Positions 1 through 5,151 of a stretch of 5,323 nt of DNA are shown here, piece by piece. The notes below the pieces were generated by a model. It worked only from the letters and a program-made list of their open reading frames with translations. It searched no databases and had not been told where the DNA came from. How positions within the stretch are numbered: the first letter of the stretch is position 1; the number at the start of each line of letters is the position of its first letter. This DNA is from Chloroflexota bacterium (GTDB lineage Bacteria > Chloroflexota > Anaerolineae > Promineifilales > Promineifilaceae). The position numbers and the translations under genes are program-made. The stretch covers positions 1 to 5,323 of the forward strand of contig QQUD01000420.1 in the NCBI GenBank assembly GCA_008501785.1. Reading direction: 5' to 3'.

Positions 1-2
1 TG

Positions 3-191
3 ATTTCACAGGGTGTACGCTCATTCCACTTGCGTTCATGTCGATATATAGGTATGGCAAAAACCCATTTGCAGCATATTCTAATTGCAGCGGCGATGAA
101 TATGACTCGCATTGTCTGCTGGCTGCGTGGTGATAAACACGCAAGAACAAGAAGAACTCCATTTTCTGCACTTGCTTTTAGTTTTACATAA
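3..191 (+). CDS. C-terminal end of an IS1182-like DDE transposase (partial, cut by left window edge)
   Basis: An open frame enters from the left edge and ends at TAA (189-191), giving 62 visible residues. It contains the stretches RYIGMAKTHLQHILIAAAMN and TRIVCWLRGDKHARTRRTPF, ending FSALAFSFT. The pattern 'RY-GLAK-HLQ-(V/I)L-AAA-N--R---WL-G----TR-S-F-AL' is how I know the very C-terminus of IS1182-type transposases (DDE_Tnp_1_6-like), after the final catalytic glutamate. These enzymes cut and paste their insertion sequence through a DDE active site; the catalytic residues lie outside the window. The visible part has no frameshift or internal stop, so nothing here shows that the gene is broken, but its integrity upstream is unknown. 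A competing open frame at 2-133 encodes nothing recognisable. Family assignment rests on remembered motif resemblance, not a search. Confidence 0.82.
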   Translation: MSQGVRSFHLRSCRYIGMAKTHLQHILIAAAMNMTRIVCWLRGDKHARTRRTPFSALAFSFT

Positions 192-276
192 ATATTGCAA
201 ACGTATCGTTCACGCCTCATCGAAGGTGGCAAATTATCGTCTGTTCATTTGTCCCCACGATTTCTTGCTATACTCC
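192..276. other. Convergent gap, probably holding the right end of the insertion sequence
   Basis: These 85 bases separate the transposase stop from the stop of the oppositely oriented kinase. The right terminal inverted repeat of the element should lie here or just inside the kinase end, but its left end is outside the window, so the boundary and any target duplication cannot be set. The stretch around 222-240 (GAAGGTGGCAAATTATCG) is a possible inverted-repeat remnant only by loose resemblance to IS1182-type ends. I see no convincing hairpin terminator for either gene. Confidence 0.35.
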
Positions 277-1965
277 CTAATGTTTATGTACTAATATTGG
301 ATTTTCAGAGGGGAGGGTAAAGAAAAATGTTGTTCCGTTGCCTGGTTTTGTTTTGACCCAAATACGGCCGTTATGACGATTCACAATTTTTTTGCAAATT
401 GCCAACCCAACTCCCGTGCCAGGATATTCATTAGTGGTGTGTAATCGCTGAAAAATGGTGAATATCCTTTTTGTATTTTTAGGTTTCATGCCAATACCAT
501 TATCTGCTATTGAAAATTGCCACATATTATTATCTTTTCGTATCGCTTTTATTTTTATCTGTGGCGGGTGACTGCTGTGGAATTTGAGTGCATTGCTGAT
601 TAAATTTTGAAATAATGTGCCAACTTGTTCACCATCACCTAAGATCGAGGGAAGGTCATCCGCAATAATTGTGGCATTTGTATCTTCGATAGCTAGTTGT
701 AAATATCGTAAGGTGTTTTTGAGAACGAGCGAACAATCAACAATTGAGGTTGGCACTTCAGTTTGGCTGATACGAGAATAGGCTAATAAACTTCGAATGA
801 GTTGGCGTAATCGTTTAGCTCCGTTGACAGCAATTTCAATGAATTCGTTTGCTTCGTCATCAAGTTCAGTTGAATATTTCTTTTGCAAAAGCATGAGGTA
901 GCTGCTAATCATGCGCAAGGGTTCTTGCAAATCATGTGAAGCGATATAGGCGAACTCTTCTAAATCATGATTTGAGCGGGCTAAATCTTCTGCATATTTG
1001 GCAACTGCTTGCTCAACGATGCGTCGCTCTGTGATGTCTCTGGCAATAACGATCATCCCTATCATTTCACCATCTCGTTGAATGGGGCCGATTTGAACCT
1101 CATAATTCGGGGGTGTTGTTTCATTAGCACGACCAGTTGCTTCAAATATGATAGCTTCGCCAGTTTGTTGCACGGCCTCCAACATTTTTTTGATTTTATC
1201 ATGTTGTTTTTCTTGAAAATAATGATAAATAGGGATGTTTATTGCTTTTTTTAGTTGTTGAATAGGATGGTTTACAAAAAGCACATTTGCCTTGGTGTCC
1301 AAAGTGAGAACAAGGCTGTGGGTATGTTTCATTAATGAAGACCACTTTTCTTCGCTGGCTTGGAGTGAGTTGGATACCATTTGTGAATCTTTCAGGGCAT
1401 CACTAATTGTGTTTATGGCTAAACGGAGGATAACGGCCGTTAATCCCAGTGCAATAGTTATTGAGATTAACTTTACGAATGTATCGTTGGGTGTTTCATT
1501 GATTATAATCCAACCCTGAACTTCACCGTAGAAAAGGCACAAAAGTGTAAAAACATTAATCACTCCAGTGACAATCATTGCACGAGACCCTAGTAACAAA
1601 GCAACAATTGCCAGGAGCAAGAAATATCCCATGATTGCTGGATCATGGATGCCTGATGTGGTAGCAGCAGTGAATGTAAAGGCAATAAATAATTGAACAA
1701 TGATAAGATAGGAGACAATATTTGACCAACCATGGTGTATCAAAAAAAGGAGGACCAGGTAGAAAATGGCGGTTATTGGCATTAACCGGATTGTCGATTG
1801 AGACATACGGCCAATATTTGCCTGGGTGACAAATGAAAATAAGATAGTTAACAGCAGTGAGGCCACAAATAACGAAAAACATATTATTAGCTGAATTTGA
1901 CGTTGTTTGTGGAGGTGAGAGTTGGTTGGAATAACGAAGGGTTTAAATTGAAGAAGAGACTTCAT
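277..1965 (-). CDS. Membrane-bound PAS sensor histidine kinase, orphan
   Basis: A sensor kinase of 562 residues that should autophosphorylate on histidine and pass the phosphate to a response regulator. The N-terminal part has about six hydrophobic helices (near residues 26-46, 59-77, 82-102, 110-126, 130-147, 165-185) with no large extracytoplasmic domain, so the signal is probably sensed in or near the membrane. A PAS domain follows (about 205-314, ending in the usual ARDITERR junction), then HisKA with ASHDLQEPLR and phospho-acceptor H344, then HATPase_c with the N box NLISNALKF (454-462), G1 box DNGIGM (488-493) and G2 box GTGVGLAI (516-523). All catalytic motifs look intact. The SHDLQEPLR form is typical of phytochrome-type kinases, but there is no GAF or PHY domain. 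I chose ATG at 1965 because AGGA at 1978-1975 sits 9 nt upstream; the in-frame TTG at 1971 is too close to it. No response regulator lies nearby. The gene is visibly more AT-rich than the WYL gene. Confidence 0.93.
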   Translation of the reverse strand: MKSLLQFKPFVIPTNSHLHKQRQIQLIICFSLFVASLLLTILFSFVTQANIGRMSQSTIRLMPITAIFYLVLLFLIHHGWSNIVSYLIIVQLFIAFTFTAATTSGIHDPAIMGYFLLLAIVALLLGSRAMIVTGVINVFTLLCLFYGEVQGWIIINETPNDTFVKLISITIALGLTAVILRLAINTISDALKDSQMVSNSLQASEEKWSSLMKHTHSLVLTLDTKANVLFVNHPIQQLKKAINIPIYHYFQEKQHDKIKKMLEAVQQTGEAIIFEATGRANETTPPNYEVQIGPIQRDGEMIGMIVIARDITERRIVEQAVAKYAEDLARSNHDLEEFAYIASHDLQEPLRMISSYLMLLQKKYSTELDDEANEFIEIAVNGAKRLRQLIRSLLAYSRISQTEVPTSIVDCSLVLKNTLRYLQLAIEDTNATIIADDLPSILGDGEQVGTLFQNLISNALKFHSSHPPQIKIKAIRKDNNMWQFSIADNGIGMKPKNTKRIFTIFQRLHTTNEYPGTGVGLAICKKIVNRHNGRIWVKTKPGNGTTFFFTLPSENPILVHKH

Positions 1966-1992
1966 AAACAAAATTCCTGTTTAACTATTATG

Positions 1993-2002
1993 TAACATGT
2001 TA
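1993..2002. promoter_or_regulatory. Perfect palindrome TAACATGTTA, possible operator upstream of the kinase gene
   Basis: TAACATGTTA reads the same on both strands and lies 28 bp upstream of the kinase start codon, where a repressor or activator of that gene could bind. A 10-bp palindrome in AT-rich DNA can arise by chance, and no second copy was noticed, so this is only a candidate. Confidence 0.25.
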
Positions 2003-2140
2003 TTTCTTATTTTAATTGTAAATGATGCACTTATAAATTGTACTTAGGACCTGTCTGTAAGGTGAGGAGATTCTACGAGTGGGGTATACCACTGCAAACA
2101 AGATTATAGGGCACGGTTTTTGAAAGAGATTTGTATGATT

Positions 2141-2170
2141 TTGGCAGGCAATTAAGGTTTCTGGTAAAAT
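2141..2170 (+). promoter_or_regulatory. Sigma70-type promoter of the WYL regulator gene
   Basis: A -35 hexamer TTGGCA (2141-2146, five of six to TTGACA) and a -10 hexamer TAAAAT (2165-2170, five of six to TATAAT) are separated by 18 bp. The -10 is preceded by TG one base upstream (TGGTAAAAT), an extended -10 element. Transcription would begin near 2177, giving a leader of about 30 nt before the ATG at 2207. This is the best promoter match in the window. Confidence 0.6.
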
Positions 2171-2206
2171 GGGTTAGAACATACGGTCTATTTAAGTGGG
2201 TGGTTT

Positions 2207-3169
2207 ATGTCTAGATTAGCATCACGTACAACCCGATTACGGCAGATTGAAGAAATGTTATTGCTGTCGCCTGATGGTGTGCGAGCAATGGACCTTGCTC
2301 ATAAGCTTGAGGTTAATCGACGCACGGTTTATCGGGATGTTGATTTTTTGTGTGAACAGGGGGTGCCGATCTGGCAAAAAGACGGCCGTTTTGGCATCAA
2401 TCGCACTGGTTATCAAGCCACCGTCCAATTTTCCTTCCACGAAGCAATTGCGCTGGTTTTGGCGGGGTTGCTGTTGTCGCGCACCATTGACGAACGGAAT
2501 CCACACGTCACTACTGCCTTACGCAAATTAGCGATGACGCTGCCACGGCCGTTTATGTCTCATTTAAAACGAGCCGCCGATAGAGTACAAACTCACAGCG
2601 ATGGCACGCGACAGGTCGCTGTTTTAGAAGCATTATCTGAAGGGTGGGGCACGGGGCGCAAGGTGAGAATTGGCTACCGTTCGCCTCGCAGTGGTTCGCT
2701 GCGTGAACGTGTTTTGGCCCCTTATGCTTTGGAGCCGACACCATCTGGCATTTATGTGATTGGGCATGATGATTGGTCGGACGAGATGCGGACGTTTAAA
2801 TTGGATCGGTTGGAAACGGCCGTTGTGCTCGAAAGACCATTTAATATCCCCGAAGCATTTGATCTAGAGGCGCATTTGGCATCTGGTTGGCGGATAATGG
2901 CGGGCGATGAGATTAGTGAAGTTATTCTCAAATTCACACCAGATGTAACGCCCCATATTCATGAACGGCAATGGCATCCCACCCAAAAGCTGCAAAAACT
3001 GGAGGATGGCGGGTGTCAATTAACAGTGGAGGTGGCGCAACCTTTGGAAATGCAGCCTTTTATTCGCAGTTGGGGCGCACATGTTGAGGTTTTGGCTCCT
3101 GCTTGGCTGCGTGCTGAGATTGCTTCTGAGTTGAGAAGGGCGGCGGCGCAATACGGCCGTTCTCTTTAA
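2207..3169 (+). CDS. HTH-WYL-WCX transcriptional regulator
   Basis: A 320-residue regulator with the usual three-part layout and length of stand-alone WYL proteins. Residues about 8-62 form a DeoR/HTH_11-like winged helix with the recognition helix in LEVNRRTVYRDVDFL (34-48). A helical linker follows (about 75-130), then a WYL domain (about 135-208) with IGYRSPRSG near its start, GIYVIGHDD (181-189) at the place of the name-giving Trp-Tyr-Leu, and TFKLDRLE (196-203), which keeps the conserved arginine. A C-terminal WCX extension (about 235-317) includes SWGAHVEVLAPAWLR (288-302). WYL domains are thought to bind nucleic acid or nucleotide ligands and to control DNA-binding; the ligand here is unknown. 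The ATG follows a weak ribosome site (GGG at 2198-2200). The gene is preceded by its own promoter and ends 5 bp from the convergent DUF3267 gene. Three in-frame and one out-of-phase copies of ACGGCCGT lie inside it. WYL proteins often regulate CRISPR or other defence loci, but none is visible here. Confidence 0.92.
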   Translation: MSRLASRTTRLRQIEEMLLLSPDGVRAMDLAHKLEVNRRTVYRDVDFLCEQGVPIWQKDGRFGINRTGYQATVQFSFHEAIALVLAGLLLSRTIDERNPHVTTALRKLAMTLPRPFMSHLKRAADRVQTHSDGTRQVAVLEALSEGWGTGRKVRIGYRSPRSGSLRERVLAPYALEPTPSGIYVIGHDDWSDEMRTFKLDRLETAVVLERPFNIPEAFDLEAHLASGWRIMAGDEISEVILKFTPDVTPHIHERQWHPTQKLQKLEDGGCQLTVEVAQPLEMQPFIRSWGAHVEVLAPAWLRAEIASELRRAAAQYGRSL

Positions 3170-3174
3170 AAAAC

Positions 3175-3819
3175 TTAAACTTTAGCTTTTGTAAAAAGAG
3201 TTATTTGAGCGCCTTCATCTTTTACCAAAGAGTTGGCTGGCTGTGTCATTAGCCAGACCATGACCAACAAATCGCCTACTGAGCCAGCCGCATTCAACGT
3301 TAGTGCCAGAATAAGCCGAGGTATCATCAAGAAATCTGCACCAAAAAGCCAAATAACTCCCCCTAATGTGATGAGCAAGAAAGGTGCCAAACCAATCAAA
3401 ATGAATTTGTTCCGTGGAAAATGCCAATCTGGTGCTGCCGCATAAGCATAAAGCAAATTGAATCCGATTTTCGGGCGCTCGTGTGTGAATAGCCAAAAGA
3501 ATATCGCATGACAAACTTCATGCAAGATCACCACAAGCAAAATTGTCAAAAAAAATACCTGTAAGGTCAGGGTTTGAGCCAGAAAGGAGATTTCAAGCGT
3601 AAAAAATGTGGGGTTTAATGCAGCCGCGAGACCAATAAACAACCATCCAAACAAAAAAAGCAGGATAATTCCGGCCGCATTGGTAATGAGCATGAGCTTC
3701 CAGTTGCTTAAATTCAGAGCATGATAATGCTCGTAATCATGGGGGAGTGTTTTTGTAGTGTTCAATGATTGATCTTGTTCGATTGCGTTTGGTCGTGGGT
3801 TATTCAAGTTTGGATGCAT
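3175..3819 (-). CDS. DUF3267-family membrane metalloprotease-like protein
   Basis: A 214-residue integral membrane protein with about four hydrophobic helices (near 43-66, 87-111, 138-160, 165-190). The second holds HEVCH (100-104), a zincin HExxH motif embedded in a membrane helix, and the last holds NAAGSVGD (176-183), whose aspartate is placed to be the third metal ligand, as in site-2-protease-like enzymes. The segment GFNLLYAYAAAPDWHFPRNK between helices and the tail NSLVKDEGAQITLF agree with the DUF3267 'putative zincin peptidase' family as I know it. The predicted role is a zinc-dependent intramembrane or membrane-proximal peptidase; its substrate is unknown. The same frame runs up to a GTG at 3900, but I prefer ATG at 3819. 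It has GGGG at 3829-3826 at workable spacing, the extra 27 residues look unlike a conserved domain, and the longer start would leave only 54 bp for two divergent promoters. No promoter hexamers were convincing. Confidence 0.82.
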   Translation of the reverse strand: MHPNLNNPRPNAIEQDQSLNTTKTLPHDYEHYHALNLSNWKLMLITNAAGIILLFLFGWLFIGLAAALNPTFFTLEISFLAQTLTLQVFFLTILLVVILHEVCHAIFFWLFTHERPKIGFNLLYAYAAAPDWHFPRNKFILIGLAPFLLITLGGVIWLFGADFLMIPRLILALTLNAAGSVGDLLVMVWLMTQPANSLVKDEGAQITLFTKAKV

Positions 3820-3954
3820 CTCTAGCCCCGAATTATGTGCAACTTTGTCAATCCCTCTGCGTATACACATTTGATGAGGGCGTTTTATTCTAAACAACAC
3901 CCAGCATCATAAATGAGAAGGATTACGATACTTATTGTCTCAGGAGTTTATACG
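3820..3954. promoter_or_regulatory. Divergent spacer between the DUF3267 and acidic-repeat genes
   Basis: If the shorter DUF3267 start is right, this 135-bp spacer carries both promoters. It is AT-rich around 3880-3935. TTGACA occurs on the minus strand (3851-3846), but 17 bp further on is GGGCTA, not a -10, and it lies too close to the start codon. No rightward pair is good either. The spacer could permit co-regulation of the two neighbours. Confidence 0.4.
3942..3946 (+). promoter_or_regulatory. Ribosome binding site AGGAG that fixes the start of the acidic-repeat gene
   Basis: AGGAG lies 8 nt before ATG at 3955, an ideal spacing. The frame is open back to an ATG at 3913, but that codon has no such site, and the sequence between would put the Shine-Dalgarno inside the gene. 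The start at 3955 is therefore preferred. Confidence 0.75.
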
Positions 3955-4353
3955 ATGAAAGAAAAGAATCAAAACAGAGGGCGTACTATTATTGCTTTAG
4001 CTCTGATTGTTATTTTAGGATTTACTGCAATTGGTAATATTAGTCGCATGATCTTTGGACCGATGGTGAAAACGGCCGTTCACGAAGCCGAACGTGATTT
4101 CAATCGCGAATTTTCACAACAAGATTGGGATGAGTTTGAAAAAGAAATGGAAAGTCTGGGTGAAGAACTAGGGACCATTGGTGAAGAACTTGGCGAAGAG
4201 TTGGGTCAAGTAGGTGAGGAAATTGGAGAAGAAATTGGTGAAGAACTCAGCCAAGAATTTGAACAGTTCGGCGCAGAACTTGAGCGCGAATTTGAATCAA
4301 TTGATGTAGAAATTGATTCAGATATCGACGTTGAAGTTGAAGTAGGGCGTTAA
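3955..4353 (+). CDS. Small membrane-anchored acidic protein with a Gly-Glu-Glu helical repeat
   Basis: A 132-residue protein of unknown function. A short basic N-terminus (MKEKNQNRGR) is followed by one membrane helix (about 11-29), which by the positive-inside rule puts the rest outside the cytoplasm. Then comes a charged segment (about 42-66) and a repeat, residues 68-98, built from the unit (hydrophobic)-G-E-E. Hydrophobic residues fall at 68, 72, 75, 79, 83, 86, 90, 94, 98, 102, 105, 109, 113 and 116, spacing 3 and 4 with mostly 3-4-4 blocks, as in an 11-residue (hendecad) coiled coil; nearly every one in the core is followed by glycine. The tail (115-130) switches to alternating hydrophobic and acidic residues, a beta-strand or metal-binding-like pattern. 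The stop lies 6 bp before a terminator. It may be an oligomeric envelope protein, but I do not recognise a named family. One ACGGCCGT lies in it (codons 40-42). Confidence 0.82.
   Translation: MKEKNQNRGRTIIALALIVILGFTAIGNISRMIFGPMVKTAVHEAERDFNREFSQQDWDEFEKEMESLGEELGTIGEELGEELGQVGEEIGEEIGEELSQEFEQFGAELEREFESIDVEIDSDIDVEVEVGR
4159..4248 (+). repeat. Degenerate 12-bp/9-bp tandem repeat inside the acidic protein gene
   Basis: Eight adjacent units can be lined up: 12-mers of the form GGTGAAGAACTT at 4159-4170, 4180-4191, 4192-4203, 4213-4224, 4225-4236 and 4237-4248, interrupted by 9-mers at 4171-4179 and 4204-4212. The 12-mers encode G-E-E-(L/I); the 9-mers encode G-(T/Q)-(I/V). Third codon positions have diverged while the amino acids are kept, which suggests old duplication followed by selection on the protein. 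Confidence 0.75.
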
Positions 4354-4358
4354 AAATG

Positions 4359-4391
4359 ATAGGCCAGGGTAAGCAACCTGGCCTATTTTTT
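4359..4391. terminator. Bidirectional rho-independent terminator
   Basis: ATAGGCCAGG (4359-4368) pairs perfectly with CCTGGCCTAT (4377-4386) around an 8-nt loop. A T run (4386-4391) follows on the plus strand, and an A run (4352-4356) precedes it, which becomes a T run on the minus strand. It ends the acidic-protein transcript and, from the other side, the ABC operon; the permease stop codon (4390-4392) lies in the plus-strand T run. Confidence 0.93.
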
Positions 4392-5151
4392 ACTTTTGCC
4401 GCCAATCCATTTTGCGACCAGCAATCCAAAACGTTAACAGCCCCATCAAAACTAAAATCCCCAAATCAGTCGCTAATTGAATCGTTACCGGACCCAGCAA
4501 TGTTTGTCGCATAGCTGAAGCTGCGTAAGTTGCTGGACTTATTTTTCCGACCATCACGAGCCAATCTGGCAAGCGCTCTGGTGGAATGATAACGGGACCT
4601 AAGCCAAGCATAATGAGCGTAAACATCGTATTGATTGTACTACCTTCTGCTGGTGTGTTTGCTGATGTGCCAATCATGGCACCAATGCCTGCCAATGGTA
4701 GTGTACAGATGGGCAGTACCAGGGCAATGTAGGGACTAATTGTGAGTGGGACACCGAGTAGCCATGATCCCACAAAGATGGTGATGATGACGGACGGGAG
4801 CGTCATAAAAAAGAAGGCACTCAGAACGGCCAGGACAAGTGCCTGTTTACGGATGGGCAGCGTGGCGAAATAGTTTAATGTGCCCATCGTTCGCATGAAT
4901 AGGAAGTGGCTTTGCACTTTTTCCATCGGACCAAACATGAGAGCCAGCACGACATTGCCTGTGAGAACGTAGTTCAGCGCGGCTAGTCCTGAATCTTTGG
5001 CAAAAACTGACAGTCCCAGCATGGTGAGCAGCGGAGCAATGATGGTAAACAGCATGATGCTGCGCCATGACCAGCGCCAATTTGTTAATTCAATCAAAAA
5101 GAGATCAACGACTTGTGACCAGAATGGGAGTGTCGAACGTTTAGGCTGCAT
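4390..5151 (-). CDS. ABC-2 type transporter permease (DrrB-like exporter subunit)
   Basis: A 253-residue permease with about six membrane helices (near 31-50, 57-75, 104-128, 137-161, 172-190, 224-245), the standard ABC-2 topology and length. Family marks include the cytoplasmic loop MGTLNYFATLPIRKQALVLA (89-108) and the segment PPERLPDWLVMVGKISPATY (190-209), typical of the region before the last helix in DrrB/NodJ-like exporters. It should form the membrane channel of an exporter for lipids, drugs, polysaccharide or another hydrophobic substrate; the substrate cannot be told. I chose ATG at 5151. The frame runs open further upstream, but that stretch overlaps the ATPase coding sequence, and GGAGGA (5171-5166) lies 14 nt before this ATG, a rather long gap. 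The start overlaps the end of the ATPase gene by 11 bp, so the two are translationally coupled. Confidence 0.92.
   Translation of the reverse strand: MQPKRSTLPFWSQVVDLFLIELTNWRWSWRSIMLFTIIAPLLTMLGLSVFAKDSGLAALNYVLTGNVVLALMFGPMEKVQSHFLFMRTMGTLNYFATLPIRKQALVLAVLSAFFFMTLPSVIITIFVGSWLLGVPLTISPYIALVLPICTLPLAGIGAMIGTSANTPAEGSTINTMFTLIMLGLGPVIIPPERLPDWLVMVGKISPATYAASAMRQTLLGPVTIQLATDLGILVLMGLLTFWIAGRKMDWRQK

Larger units (their letters stand above)
1966..2206. promoter_or_regulatory. Divergent intergenic region between the kinase and WYL regulator genes
   Basis: This 241-bp AT-rich spacer must carry the promoters of two divergent genes. The rightward promoter is annotated separately. On the leftward side no hexamer pair is convincing; the best is CATAAT on the minus strand near 1985-1990 with a poor -35. 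It also contains a perfect 10-bp palindrome at 1993-2002 and a small hairpin at 2078-2093 (AGTGG, 6-nt loop, CCACT), either of which could be a protein-binding site. I see no small ORF or RNA gene. Confidence 0.5.

Noticed and set aside
112..294. Open frame of 60 codons on the plus strand
   Set aside because: It overlaps the transposase tail in another frame and runs into the kinase 3' end; there is no ribosome site and the residues look like noise.
1009..1519. Two plus-strand open frames antisense to the kinase (1009-1254 and 1292-1519)
   Set aside because: They lie wholly opposite intact, motif-bearing kinase codons and have no ribosome sites or recognisable domains.
2247..2937. Several open frames in other phases or antisense within the WYL gene
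   Set aside because: The WYL frame holds complete, recognisable domains throughout; the others are shadows.
2207..3169. WYL regulator as part of a CRISPR-Cas or phage-defence locus
   Set aside because: No cas genes, CRISPR repeats or known defence genes are visible on either side.
3162..3200. AT-rich inverted repeat (CTCTTT...AAAGAG) at the convergent WYL/DUF3267 ends as a terminator
   Set aside because: The loop is 27 nt and the stem is 6 bp, mostly A-T; too weak to call.
3846..3851. TTGACA on the minus strand as the -35 box of the DUF3267 gene
   Set aside because: The -10 position reads GGGCTA, and the promoter would leave no room for a leader before ATG 3819.
3913..3954. ATG at 3913 as the start of the acidic-repeat protein
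   Set aside because: It lacks a ribosome site, whereas AGGAG at 3942-3946 serves the ATG at 3955 at ideal spacing, and the membrane anchor needs only the shorter form.
4247..4429. Minus-strand open frame across the terminator
   Set aside because: It spans the bidirectional terminator and is antisense to the acidic-protein gene; no support for coding.
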